Source of the DNA: Longispora albida DSM 44784
Lineage (GTDB): Bacteria > Actinomycetota > Actinomycetes > Mycobacteriales > Micromonosporaceae
Reading direction: 5' to 3'
Length of the DNA: 64,000 bases
NCBI RefSeq assembly: GCF_000379825.1
Contig: NZ_KB903813.1
Location: 447,333-511,332 of the forward strand
Each line of letters begins with the position of its first letter. The first letter of the stretch is position 1. The notes below the pieces were generated by a model, which was not told where the DNA came from, searched no databases, and saw nothing but the letters and a program-made list of their open reading frames with translations. Below, piece after piece: positions 52,166 to 61,315 of this stretch. The translations under genes and the position numbers were made by a program.

Positions 52166-55100
52166 TCAGCTTGCTGCGGCCAGGGCTGCCTGGGCTGCTG
52201 GTTCGAGGACTCGGTAGCCGGTGGTGGTGATGATGGCCAGGGCTTCCTTGGCGGCGGTGACGGCGCCGGGGTGGTCGCCGAGGGCTGTGCGGGCTTCTGA
52301 GATGAGCGTGAGGGTGCGGGCCTCGGAGACGGCGACGCCGGCCTCTCTGGCCACGGCGAGGGCCTGGTCGAGCACAGTGGACGCCGCTGCGGGGTCGCCT
52401 TCGCTGAGGTCGAGCATGCCGAGGGTGGCCAGGGCTTCGGCCTTGGTGTAGCCGTTCTGGCTCTCTGTCGCGATGGTGAGTGCGAGTTCGGCCTGGGTGC
52501 GGGCTTCGGAGAGGCGGCCGAGGCCTGCGTAGGCCATCGCGAGGCTGTGCCGGGTCATGGCCTCGCCGCGCTGGGTGGCCTGGGCGGCTTGGGCGCCGAC
52601 CGCCTGGCTCAGATGTTCCGCCGCCAGCTCGTAGTCGCCGCGGTAGATCAGGGTGGTGGCGAGATTGGACCGGCAGTGCGCCTCGCGGCCCTCGGCGCCG
52701 ATCTCCTGATACCAGGCGAGCGCTGACTCGAAGCCCGCCACCGCCTCGTCGAGGTTGCCGAGCAGGGTGCTCGCGAGGGCCATGTTGTCCCAGTGGACCG
52801 TCTCGTAGTGCCGGGAACCGGCGGCCTGCCAGGCGGTCACGCCTTCGAGGTAGTACTGACGGGCCTGGCCGAGCTGGCCGTATACCAGGTGGGCGTTGGC
52901 GTAGCCGAGCAGGACGAAGCCCTCCGTGGCAGGGTTGCCGGACTGCCGCGCCGCGACCAGCGCCGGGGCATAGTGCTCGATCGCTTCGGCGTACTTGGCT
53001 CGGCTGTAGCGGAGCTGGGCCAGGCTGTTGTGCGCCTCGGCGATGGCTGTCTGGTTGCCGCTGGCCTGGGCGGAACGCAGCGCCGCCTGGCTGGTCAGTT
53101 CCCAGTCCTCGAAGGACAGCGAGCGGAACAGGTACGGGCGGACGACTTCGTTGAGCACGTGCACGAGGTCGTGCTGGTTCTCGTTCACGAGGTGGAGCAG
53201 GGCCGCTGCCAGGTTGGGGCGCTCGGCTTCGTACCAGGCCATGGCCTCGGGGAGCCCGCCGAGATCCGGCAGCGTCAGGCCGGCGACAGGCTCGGGCAGA
53301 GGCGGCAGGATCAGCTGGGAGTTGAGAATCCTGGCCGCCGTGTGGGTCGCGTGCAGGTACCAGCTGACCAGCCGCTCCCGCGCGGCCAGTGAGCCCTCGT
53401 CCTCCGCTGCCAGCTCGGCGGCGTAGAGCCGGAGCAGGTCGTGCGGCGCGTACCGGCCGGGCACCGTCTCCTCGACCAGGTGCGCGGTGGCGAGCTGGTC
53501 GAGGATCTCGGCAGCCTGGTCCTCGCCGGCCCCGGCCGCAGCGGCCAGAGCGCCGGCCGTGATGTCCGGGCCGGGGAACACCCCGCAGAGACGGAACATC
53601 CGGGCGGCCTCGGGGCTGAGTATCGCGTACGACCGCTCGAAGGCTGCCCGGACCGACGCGGCCGGGTCGTCCTCGATGTCGAGAGCGAGGAGGCGGTCGG
53701 AGCCGGCGAGTTCGGCGGCGTAACCGGCCAGGTCCCGCTCCGGCAGGTCGGCCAGCAGCGCGCCGGTGATCCGGATGGCGAGCGGCAGGTACCCGCAGAG
53801 CCGTGCGATCTCCCCGGCGGCCTCCGCCTCGGCGGCGACCCGGTCCTCGCCGAGCATCCTGGCCAGCAGGGCGGCCGATTCCTCCGGGGTCAGCAGGCCC
53901 AGGGTCAGCCGCTGCGCGCCGTCGATGGCGATCAGCCCGGCGAGCCGGTTGCGGCTGGTGATCAGGGTGAGGTTGCCCGGGCCAGCGGTCAGCAGCGGCC
54001 TGACCTGCTCGGCGCCGCCCACGTTGTCGAGCACGATCAGCATCCGCCGGCCGGTCGTCAGCTCGCGGAACTGCGCCGCCGCCTCGTCGAGCCCGTCCGG
54101 CACCCGCTGAGGCGGCACTCCGAGCGCCCGCAGGAACCGGCCCAGGGCCTCCAGCGGCGTGACCGGCGTGATCATCGAGAAGCCGTGCAGGTTGATGTGC
54201 AGCTGCCCGCCGGGGAAGTGCTCACGGGCCTGGTGCGCCCAGTGGATCGCGAGTGCCGTCTTGCCGACACCGCCACTGCCGTCGATCGCCGAGATCACGA
54301 CCGGGGCAGTGCCATCCTGTACCGAGGGCAGCAGGCCGTCCAGCCAGGACAACGCCGCGACCCGGCCGGTGAAGTCCGCGCTGGACGGCGGGACCTGGTT
54401 GGGTACCGGGGACGGGGCCGGGGACGGCTGCGGCTCCGGCGTTCCCGTGCCGAGCTCGTCACGGAGGATCTGCTGTTCGAGGCGGACGAACTCGGGGCCG
54501 GGATCGAGCCCGTGTTCCTCGGCGAGCGCCGTCCGGAAGGCACGGGCGGTGGCGAGGGCTTCGGGTTGCCTGCCCGTGCGGTACAGGCTGATCATGAGCT
54601 GTTCGGTCAGCCGCGCCCGCAGCGGGTGCTCCGCAGTGAGCACGAAGAGCTCGCCGACCACGTCGGAGTGCCGGCCCAGGTCGAGATCGGCCGCGATCCG
54701 GTCCTCGGTGGCTGTCAGCAGCAGCTCGTCGAACTCCGGCCAGATCCGCTGCTTGATCGGCTCGGTGGCCCCGGTACCGAGTACCGGCCCGCGCCACAGG
54801 GCCAGCGCCGAGCCGAGCAGCGCGCGGCGCTCGGCCGGGTCGGACAGCCGGCGGCTCTCCTGGTACATCGCGCGGAAGCGCAGCGCGTCCACCTGCTCCG
54901 GCGAGCCGGTCAGCAGGTATCCGGAACTCTGGCTCACGATCGCCACACCGGACCGATCCGCGCCGGCGGCGGTGAGCTGTGCGCGCAGCCGGGACACCGC
55001 GACCTGGATCGCCGCCCTGGGCTGGCCGGGCAGGTCCTCGCCCCAGATCAGGTCGATCAGCCGGTCGGCTGACACCGGGCCGCCGATGCCGAGCAGGAGA

Positions 55101-55195
55101 ACGCCCAGCACGCAGCGCTCGATCCGCCGGTTGCCGAGCGCGGTGACGACGTCGCCGTCGACCAGCTCGACCCCGCCCAGCACCCGGAACTCCAT
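52166..55195 (-). CDS. AfsR/SARP-type regulator (BTAD, NB-ARC, TPR)
   Basis: 1009 aa. An OmpR-like winged helix (MEFRVLGGVELVDGDVV, about 1-95) with the bacterial transcriptional activation domain to ~250, then an STAND/NB-ARC ATPase with P-loop GSGGVGKT and LIVLDNVGGAEQVRPLL (Walker B), and a C-terminal stack of TPR helices from ~640. This layout is that of AfsR, a phospho-responsive activator of secondary metabolism. No biosynthetic cluster is adjacent. CCCTGA-CC-TCAGGG lies at 55223-55236 upstream of its start. Confidence 0.92.
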   Translation of the reverse strand: MEFRVLGGVELVDGDVVTALGNRRIERCVLGVLLLGIGGPVSADRLIDLIWGEDLPGQPRAAIQVAVSRLRAQLTAAGADRSGVAIVSQSSGYLLTGSPEQVDALRFRAMYQESRRLSDPAERRALLGSALALWRGPVLGTGATEPIKQRIWPEFDELLLTATEDRIAADLDLGRHSDVVGELFVLTAEHPLRARLTEQLMISLYRTGRQPEALATARAFRTALAEEHGLDPGPEFVRLEQQILRDELGTGTPEPQPSPAPSPVPNQVPPSSADFTGRVAALSWLDGLLPSVQDGTAPVVISAIDGSGGVGKTALAIHWAHQAREHFPGGQLHINLHGFSMITPVTPLEALGRFLRALGVPPQRVPDGLDEAAAQFRELTTGRRMLIVLDNVGGAEQVRPLLTAGPGNLTLITSRNRLAGLIAIDGAQRLTLGLLTPEESAALLARMLGEDRVAAEAEAAGEIARLCGYLPLAIRITGALLADLPERDLAGYAAELAGSDRLLALDIEDDPAASVRAAFERSYAILSPEAARMFRLCGVFPGPDITAGALAAAAGAGEDQAAEILDQLATAHLVEETVPGRYAPHDLLRLYAAELAAEDEGSLAARERLVSWYLHATHTAARILNSQLILPPLPEPVAGLTLPDLGGLPEAMAWYEAERPNLAAALLHLVNENQHDLVHVLNEVVRPYLFRSLSFEDWELTSQAALRSAQASGNQTAIAEAHNSLAQLRYSRAKYAEAIEHYAPALVAARQSGNPATEGFVLLGYANAHLVYGQLGQARQYYLEGVTAWQAAGSRHYETVHWDNMALASTLLGNLDEAVAGFESALAWYQEIGAEGREAHCRSNLATTLIYRGDYELAAEHLSQAVGAQAAQATQRGEAMTRHSLAMAYAGLGRLSEARTQAELALTIATESQNGYTKAEALATLGMLDLSEGDPAAASTVLDQALAVAREAGVAVSEARTLTLISEARTALGDHPGAVTAAKEALAIITTTGYRVLEPAAQAALAAAS

Positions 55196-55258
55196 GCCGC
55201 GATCCTATGGGGCCTTACCTGCCCCTGACCTCAGGGTTACCTGCTGCTCTCCCCAAAC

Positions 55259-55294
55259 GAAACGCCCCCGGTGAGTACTCACCGGGGGCGTTTC
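55259..55294 (-). terminator. 36-bp perfect palindrome, terminator of oligopeptide operon
   Basis: GAAACGCCCCCGGTGAGT and its exact complement ACTCACCGGGGGCGTTTC abut at a central GTAC. As RNA on the minus strand it forms a GC-rich hairpin with the T-run TTTC at the end, right after the last gene of the ABC importer. Confidence 0.85.
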
Positions 55295-55305
55295 AACGCA
55301 GACCT

Positions 55306-56307
55306 CTACGCCACGACGTGGCGCAGCTCCGCGAAGTGGCACGCGCTCGGGTGTGCGTCGGCCGAGCGGTCGATCAGGGCCGGCTCCTCCGTCGCGCAGA
55401 TGTCCTGAGCCTTCCAGCACCGGGTGCGGAAGCGGCAGCCCGACGGCGGGTTGGCCGGGCTGGGCACGTCACCCTCGAGCCGGATGATCTCCCGGTTGGC
55501 CCGGGCGGTCGGGTCGGCCACCGGCACCGCGGACAGCAGCGCCTGGGTGTACGGGTGGGTCGGCCGCTCGTAGATCTCCTGCTCGGTGCCGATCTCCACC
55601 ATCTTGCCCAGGTACATCACGCCGACCCGGTCGGAGATGTGCCGGACGACCGAGAGGTCGTGGGCGATGAAGACGTACGACAGGCCCATCTCCTTCTGGA
55701 GACGGCCGAGCAGGTTGATCACCTGGGCCTGGATCGACACGTCGAGCGCCGAAACCGGCTCGTCGCAGACGATCACCTCTGGCCGCAGGGCCAGGGCGCG
55801 GGCGATGCCGATCCGCTGGCGCTGGCCGCCGGAGAACTGGTGCGGGTACCGGTTGATGTGCTCCGGGTTGAGGCCGACCAGTTCGAGCAGCTCCTGGACG
55901 CGGCGCTGCCGGTCGCCCTTCGGAGCCACCTCCGGGTGGATCTCGTACGGCTCGCCGATGATGTCGCCGACCGTCATCCTCGGGTTGAGCGAGGTGTACG
56001 GGTCCTGCATCACCATCTGGATGTTCCGCCGGGTCCTGCGGAGCTCGCCACCCGACTGGCCGAAGATCTGCTGGCCCTTGAAGGTGACGGAGCCGCTGGT
56101 CGGCCTCTCCAGCTGCATGATCAGCTTGGCCAGCGTGGACTTGCCACAGCCGGACTCGCCGACGATGCCCAGCGTCTCGCCCTTGTTCAGCTCGAAGGAC
56201 ACGCCGTCGACGGCCTTCACCGAGCCGACCTGGCTCTGGAACAGGATGCCCCGGGTGATCGGGAAGTGCTTCACCAGGTTGCTGACCTGGAGGATCGGCT
56301 CAGCCAT
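55306..56307 (-). CDS. oligopeptide/dipeptide ABC transporter ATPase (OppF/DppF type)
   Basis: 333 aa from the ATG at 56307, overlapping the previous stop by 8 bp, AGGAG 7 nt upstream. Walker A GESGCGKS, signature FSGGQRQR, Walker B VIVCDEPVSALD and an H-loop in FIAHDLSVV. The C-terminal oligopeptide-transporter extension carries the Cys-rich PPSGCRFRTRCWKAQDIC motif, typical of OppD/F. Hydrolyses ATP to drive peptide import. Confidence 0.95.
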   Translation of the reverse strand: MAEPILQVSNLVKHFPITRGILFQSQVGSVKAVDGVSFELNKGETLGIVGESGCGKSTLAKLIMQLERPTSGSVTFKGQQIFGQSGGELRRTRRNIQMVMQDPYTSLNPRMTVGDIIGEPYEIHPEVAPKGDRQRRVQELLELVGLNPEHINRYPHQFSGGQRQRIGIARALALRPEVIVCDEPVSALDVSIQAQVINLLGRLQKEMGLSYVFIAHDLSVVRHISDRVGVMYLGKMVEIGTEQEIYERPTHPYTQALLSAVPVADPTARANREIIRLEGDVPSPANPPSGCRFRTRCWKAQDICATEEPALIDRSADAHPSACHFAELRHVVA

Positions 56308-57283
56308 GGAGGATCTCCTCTGCGAACAGGCAGGCGCTGGTCCGCCCGCCACCCAGGTTCAGCGACGGCGGCACCTTCTCCTGGCACACCTGCTGGGCCA
56401 TCGGGCACCGCGGGTGGAACGCGCAGCCCGACGGCGGGCGGAGCAGGTTCGGCGGCAGGCCCTTGATGGTGGACAGTTCATGGCCCTTGCTGTCGAGCCG
56501 GGGGATCGAGTCGAGCAGGCCCTGGGTGTACGGGTGGGCCGGCTTGGCGTAGATCGAGTGCACGTCGGCGTGCTCGACGATCCGGCCCGCGTACATGACG
56601 GCGATCCGGTCGGCCACGTCGGCCACGACGCCCAGGTCGTGCGTGATCAGGATCAGGCCCATGTCGAGCTCGCGGCGCAGTTCGGCCAGGAGGTCCATGA
56701 TCTGGGCCTGCACGGTCACGTCGAGCGCGGTGGTCGGCTCGTCGGCGATCAGCACCTTCGGGTTCTGGGCCAGCGACATCGCGATCATGACGCGCTGGCG
56801 CATGCCGCCGGAGAACTCGTGCGGGTAGTTCTTCAGCCGGTCCTTGGCCGCCGGGATCTTCACGAGATCCATCAGCTCGACGGCGCGCTTCATGGCGACG
56901 TCCTTGGCCACGCCCTCGTTCCTGCGGAGGGTCTCGGAGATCTGGAAGCCGACCGAGTACACCGGGTTGAGGGCGGACAGCGCGTCCTGGAAGATCATCG
57001 CGATCTCCTTGCCGCGCAGCCGGCGGCGTTCCTCCTCGGGCATGGTGAGGAGGTTGCGGCCCTCGTACCGGATCTCACCGTTGGTGATGACGCCGGGCGG
57101 CATGTCGAGGATGCCCATGATCGCCTGGGCGGTCACCGACTTGCCGGAGCCCGACTCGCCGAGGACGGCCAGGGTCTCGCCCGGGTCGAGGTGGTAGGAC
57201 ACCCCGTTGATCACCTTGGCGACGCCGTCGCGGGTGCGGAACTCGATGTGGAGGTTGTCAACCTCCAGCAGGTGGTTGCTCAT
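56300..57283 (-). CDS. oligopeptide/dipeptide ABC transporter ATPase (OppD/DppD type)
   Basis: 327 aa from the ATG at 57283 (GAGG 5 nt upstream); a GTG at 57289 overlapping the permease stop is an alternative. Walker A GESGSGKS, signature FSGGMRQR, Walker [15 protein letters not shown]-loop [10 protein letters not shown], and the C-terminal [18 protein letters not shown] extension. Forms the ATPase pair with the following gene. All five importer genes lie on the same strand with small gaps or overlaps. Confidence 0.95.
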   Translation of the reverse strand: MSNHLLEVDNLHIEFRTRDGVAKVINGVSYHLDPGETLAVLGESGSGKSVTAQAIMGILDMPPGVITNGEIRYEGRNLLTMPEEERRRLRGKEIAMIFQDALSALNPVYSVGFQISETLRRNEGVAKDVAMKRAVELMDLVKIPAAKDRLKNYPHEFSGGMRQRVMIAMSLAQNPKVLIADEPTTALDVTVQAQIMDLLAELRRELDMGLILITHDLGVVADVADRIAVMYAGRIVEHADVHSIYAKPAHPYTQGLLDSIPRLDSKGHELSTIKGLPPNLLRPPSGCAFHPRCPMAQQVCQEKVPPSLNLGGGRTSACLFAEEILHG

Positions 57284-57285
57284 GA

Positions 57286-58245
57286 TCACCTCAGCCGGGG
57301 GTCGAAGGCCTCACGCACGGCGTCGCCGAGCATGATGAACGACAGGACGGTCAGGGACAGGAACGTCGACGGCACCAGCATCGGCACCGCGTTGTCACGG
57401 ACGCGCTTGGCCGCCTCCGAGATGTCCTTGCCCCACGAGATGATCGGGTCCTGGAGGCCCACGCCGAGGAACGACAGGGTCGCCTCGGCCGTGATGAAGG
57501 CGCCCAGCGCGATGGTCAGCACGACGATCACCGGAGCCATCGCGTTCGGCAGGATGTGCCGGACCATGATCCGGCTGTTGGAGGCGCCGAGCATCTTGGC
57601 CGCGTGCACGTAGTCCTGCTGCTTCGCCGAGATCACGGAGGAGCGGACGATCCGCGCGGCTGTCGTCCAGCCGAAGATGCCCAGGATGAACACGATCAGC
57701 AGCAGCGGGCCCCAGTAACCCTCGCCCTTGCCTGCGCCCTTGAGCGCGACGATCGCGGCGAGCAGCAGCGGGATGCCCAGGATGATGTCGATGATCCGGG
57801 CGAGGATCGCGTCGAGGATGCCGCCGTAGAAGCCGGCCAGCATGCCGATCACCACGGCCAGCACGCCGGCCAGGATCGTCGAGTACAGGCCGACCTGGAT
57901 CGAGGTGCTGGCACCGTGCACGGTACGGGCGAAGACGTCGCAGCCCTGCAGGTTGTAGCCGAAGATCGCGTCCCCGCTCGGGCCCTTCATCGACCGGCCG
58001 AGCTCACACGACCGCGGGTCTGCGGAGGTGAACAGCGTCGGGAAGGCCGCCATCACGACCATCACGAGGATGATCAGCGAGGAGATGATGAAGATCGGCT
58101 TTCGGCGCAGGTCGTGCCACGCGTCACCGGCCAGGCTGCGCACCTTGCTGGTGTTGTCGGGCTGGCCGGGCGCGCCGGGCTCGCCGGCCGGGCCGGGAGT
58201 TGCCGCGTGGTTCTCGGTCGCGGCGACGGTTTCAAAGTCAGACAT
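57286..58245 (-). CDS. oligopeptide ABC transporter permease (DppC/OppC type)
   Basis: 319 aa. A Pro/Gly-rich cytoplasmic N-terminus, then six helices with the EAA-type loop AAKMLGASNSRIMVRHILPN contacting the ATPases and a GDAVREAFDPRLR end. Partner of the DppB-type permease encoded 15 bp upstream. GGAGG-containing RBS. Confidence 0.95.
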   Translation of the reverse strand: MSDFETVAATENHAATPGPAGEPGAPGQPDNTSKVRSLAGDAWHDLRRKPIFIISSLIILVMVVMAAFPTLFTSADPRSCELGRSMKGPSGDAIFGYNLQGCDVFARTVHGASTSIQVGLYSTILAGVLAVVIGMLAGFYGGILDAILARIIDIILGIPLLLAAIVALKGAGKGEGYWGPLLLIVFILGIFGWTTAARIVRSSVISAKQQDYVHAAKMLGASNSRIMVRHILPNAMAPVIVVLTIALGAFITAEATLSFLGVGLQDPIISWGKDISEAAKRVRDNAVPMLVPSTFLSLTVLSFIMLGDAVREAFDPRLR

Positions 58246-58260
58246 CGTGAACCGCCCCTC

Positions 58261-59193
58261 CTACTCGTAACGGATTCGCGGGTCGAGGACGGCGTACAGG
58301 ATGTCCACGAGCAGGTTGGCCAGCAGGTAGATCACCACGAGGATGCTGACGATCGAGACGACCATCGGGCCGTCCTCGATGTCGATGGCCTTCTTGAGCT
58401 CGAAGCCCACGCCCTGGACGTTGAAGATGCCCTCGGTGATGATCGCGCCGCCCATCAGGTTGCCGATCTCGATGCCGAGGAAGGTGACCACGGGGATCAG
58501 CGAGTTGCGCAGCACGTGGACGATGGTGATCCGGCGCTTCGCGAGGCCCTTGGCCTTCGCGGTGCGCACGTAGTCGGCGCGCAGGTTCTCGGCGACCGAG
58601 GTCCGGGTGAGCCGGACGGCTGTGGCCAGCGCGAGTGAGCCCAGGATGAAGCCGGGCAGGATCAGGCCGAACTGCCCGTCGCGTTCCTCCATGTACGTCA
58701 CAGGGAAGATGCCGGCCTTCACGCCCAGGCCGAGCTGGAGGGTGAGGCCGAGGACGAAGCTCGGGATGCCGATCACGACGAGGGTGAGCAGCAGGGTGGT
58801 GTTGTCGAAGATCCCGCCGCGGCGGATACCGGCGATGACACCGGCCCCGACGCCGAGGATGACGACGAAGATGAAGGCGTACAGCGCCAGGTTGGCCGTG
58901 GTGGGCCAGCGCTCGGCGAGGACCTCGGCGATCGGGCGCCCGCCGGAGAGCGAGTTGCCGAGGTCGCCGGTGAGCAGGCCCTTGACGTAGTACCAGTACC
59001 GGACGAGGAACGGCTCGTCGAGGTGATACTCCGCGGTGAGCTTGGCCCGGACAGCCTCGTTGACCGGCTTCTCGCCGGCCAGAGCCTGGATCGGGTCACC
59101 GCTGGCCTGGAACATCATGTAGTACACGATGAGCGTGGTTCCGAAGAACGCCAGCACCATCTGCAGCAGACGGCGGATTATGTAGCGGAGCAT
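58261..59193 (-). CDS. oligopeptide ABC transporter permease (DppB/OppB type)
   Basis: 310 aa from the ATG at 59193. Begins MLRYIIRRLLQMVLAFFGTT, typical of DppB, then six helices, the EAA loop RTAKAKGLAKRRITIVHVLRN and the family end ILYAVLDPRIRYE. Forms the channel with the DppC-type protein. It is separated from the binding-protein gene by a strong hairpin at 59238-59285, which would lower its expression relative to that gene. Confidence 0.95.
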   Translation of the reverse strand: MLRYIIRRLLQMVLAFFGTTLIVYYMMFQASGDPIQALAGEKPVNEAVRAKLTAEYHLDEPFLVRYWYYVKGLLTGDLGNSLSGGRPIAEVLAERWPTTANLALYAFIFVVILGVGAGVIAGIRRGGIFDNTTLLLTLVVIGIPSFVLGLTLQLGLGVKAGIFPVTYMEERDGQFGLILPGFILGSLALATAVRLTRTSVAENLRADYVRTAKAKGLAKRRITIVHVLRNSLIPVVTFLGIEIGNLMGGAIITEGIFNVQGVGFELKKAIDIEDGPMVVSIVSILVVIYLLANLLVDILYAVLDPRIRYE

Positions 59194-59237
59194 CGTCCCT
59201 CCGACGGGAGCCGGGGCCGGTCTGGGCAACAACAAAC

Positions 59238-59285
59238 GACGCTGCCCGGCAGCTCGCGGGGTACGCGAGCTGACCGGGCAGCGTC
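59238..59285 (-). terminator. intraoperon hairpin between binding protein and permease genes
   Basis: GACGCTGCCCGG (59238-59249) pairs with CCGGGCAGCGTC (59274-59285), with AGCTCGCG/GCGAGCT inside. It should partly terminate or stabilise the 3' end of the binding-protein mRNA, a common arrangement in importer operons. Confidence 0.78.
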
Positions 59286-59290
59286 GGCGA

Positions 59291-60898
59291 TCACTTGGTG
59301 TCGATCTTCAGGAGGTCAACCCGGCTGCGGGCGTCGACGAAGACGTCCTTCACCTTGGAGGAGTGACCGAAGACGTTCTGGCCGAAGAACAGCGGGGCGA
59401 CCGGAACGTCCTTGACCAGGATCTGCTCGGCCTCCTGGTACTTCTTGACCGCGCCCTCGGAGGTGGCCTGCTGGTCACCGGCCGCGACGGTGCTGTCGAA
59501 CGTCGGGTTGTCGTACCCGTAGTAGTTCGAGGAGCCCTTGGCGGAGTACAGCGGCTGGAGGTACGACTCCATCGACGGGTAGTCCATGGACCAGCCCATG
59601 CGGAAGGCACCGATGTCGGTCTTGGCCTGGGCCTTGGTCCGCAGGTCGGCGAACTTCGGCTCAGCGGCGCCGACGCACTTGATGCCCAGGTTCTTCACCA
59701 GCTGGTTGCAGATGGCGTCGACCCACTCCTTGTGGCCACCGTCCTGGTTGTACGTGATGGTCAGCGAGCCGGTCGGCAGGCCGCCAGCGGCGTCCAGGAT
59801 CTCCTTGGCCTTCTTCGCGTCGTACTTGACCGCGTCGCCACCGGAGCCGGCCACGTAACCGGGCACGACCGGGGAGACGAACGAGTCAGCGGCCTTGCGG
59901 GTGCCCTTGAAGACGACGTCCACGATCTCCTGGCGGTTGATCGCCATCGAGATCGCCTTGCGGACCTCGGGGTTCGTGAACTTCGGGTTGTAGGCCGGCA
60001 GGGCCAGGAAGGTGAAGCTGGAGGACGGGCTCAGCTTGTACCGGTCGCCCAGGTCGCCCTTCGCCGAACCGAGGCTCTCGGTCGGGATGGCGGTCATGAC
60101 GTCCACGTTGTTGGCCTGCAGGTCCGCGTACTGCGCGGTCGGCTGCTGGTACACGCGGAACTCGACGGTCTTGACCTTGGGCTTGGTGCCCTTGTAGCCG
60201 TCGTACGCCTCGACCGTGATCTTCTTGTCGTGCTCCCAGCTGCCCTTCATCTTGAAGGGGCCGTTGCCGATCGGAGCCTCGTTGTACTTCTTGATGTCCG
60301 CGAAGGCAGCCTTCGGCATCGGGTAGAAGACGTTGTAGCTCATGACGGCCTTCCACTCAGCGAACGGCTGAGAGAGGGTCACCGTGAAGGTCTTGTCGTC
60401 GACCTTCTTGAGCCCGGTCATCTCCTTGGCGGCCGGGGTGGCCTTCTTGTCCGCCGGGTTGAGGGCCTTGTAGCCATCGATCCGGCTGAAGAAGTTGTTG
60501 CCTTCCTGGCCGTTCGGCGCGTAGGCACCGAAGTTCCAGGAGTCGATGTAGTCCTGCGCGGTGACCTTGTCGCCGTTGTGGAAGGTGTAACCCTCCTTGA
60601 GCGTGATCGTCCACGTCTTGGAGTCCGTGGTGTCGATCTTCTCGGCCGCGTCCAGCACGATCTTGTTGTCGCCCGGGTTGACCTTGGTCAGACCAGCGAA
60701 CAGCGAGTCGACGACCTGGCCACCGGAACTGTCGTTCACGTTGGTGGGGGTCAGGTGCTTCGGCTCGGCGATACCGATGCTGACGGTGCCGCCACCACCA
60801 GCGCCGCTGCCCTTGTCCTCGCCCTTGCCACAGGCAGCCAGTGCCGCGGTGGCAACGACGGGGATGGCAACCAGTGCGGCAATCTTGCGTACTCGCAT
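59291..60898 (-). CDS. oligopeptide-binding lipoprotein (SBP family 5)
   Basis: 535 aa. Lipoprotein signal with lipobox LAAC (Cys22), a Gly/Lys-rich tether, and the family 5 fold (LTPTNVNDSSGGQVVDSLFAGL ... [16 protein letters not shown] ... [19 protein letters not shown]). Captures peptides outside the membrane for the permeases encoded next to it. RBS GAGGAGG. Closely related to the next upstream gene product (SBP2), with stretches such as [20 protein letters not shown] shared. Confidence 0.95.
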   Translation of the reverse strand: MRVRKIAALVAIPVVATAALAACGKGEDKGSGAGGGGTVSIGIAEPKHLTPTNVNDSSGGQVVDSLFAGLTKVNPGDNKIVLDAAEKIDTTDSKTWTITLKEGYTFHNGDKVTAQDYIDSWNFGAYAPNGQEGNNFFSRIDGYKALNPADKKATPAAKEMTGLKKVDDKTFTVTLSQPFAEWKAVMSYNVFYPMPKAAFADIKKYNEAPIGNGPFKMKGSWEHDKKITVEAYDGYKGTKPKVKTVEFRVYQQPTAQYADLQANNVDVMTAIPTESLGSAKGDLGDRYKLSPSSSFTFLALPAYNPKFTNPEVRKAISMAINRQEIVDVVFKGTRKAADSFVSPVVPGYVAGSGGDAVKYDAKKAKEILDAAGGLPTGSLTITYNQDGGHKEWVDAICNQLVKNLGIKCVGAAEPKFADLRTKAQAKTDIGAFRMGWSMDYPSMESYLQPLYSAKGSSNYYGYDNPTFDSTVAAGDQQATSEGAVKKYQEAEQILVKDVPVAPLFFGQNVFGHSSKVKDVFVDARSRVDLLKIDTK

Positions 60899-61315
60899 GG
60901 ATCCTCCTCGTCTCCCTCAGGCTGTGCACCGCGACGGGGGTCTGCCGGCGGACAGCGACGCAAAGGTATGGGTTGCGTCGCTGCGACAGCAAACCGAAAC
61001 GGTTACGGGTCCGTAACGACTACTGGCTTAAGTTCTTGTCAATATGTGACCGCCGTGTTATTGAGTCACGCACGGAAATCGCGAACCTATTGCACTGTTC
61101 ATGGCTTTTGAGCCTAGTCAGCTGAAGTGATGGGAGTCGCAACATCGAAGACTTTCCATCATCGGTAAGGCTGCTTTATCCGCTCATGTCACCACTGTGG
61201 GATGGTTTGTCCTGAGTGCGATTACACAGGGTGACCTTTACCACGGCCGCAGGCGAGCGGGGTTGCGACCGGTACGCCCGGAGGATCCCCCGCTCATCCA
61301 TTGGTCTACCAGGCT
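60899..61315. promoter_or_regulatory. non-coding gap between the two binding-protein genes
   Basis: 417 bp without a gene. More AT-rich than average, with the likely promoter of the downstream binding-protein operon and the 3' end of SBP2. No strong hairpin terminator was found just after the SBP2 stop, and no clear operator was identified. Confidence 0.5.
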
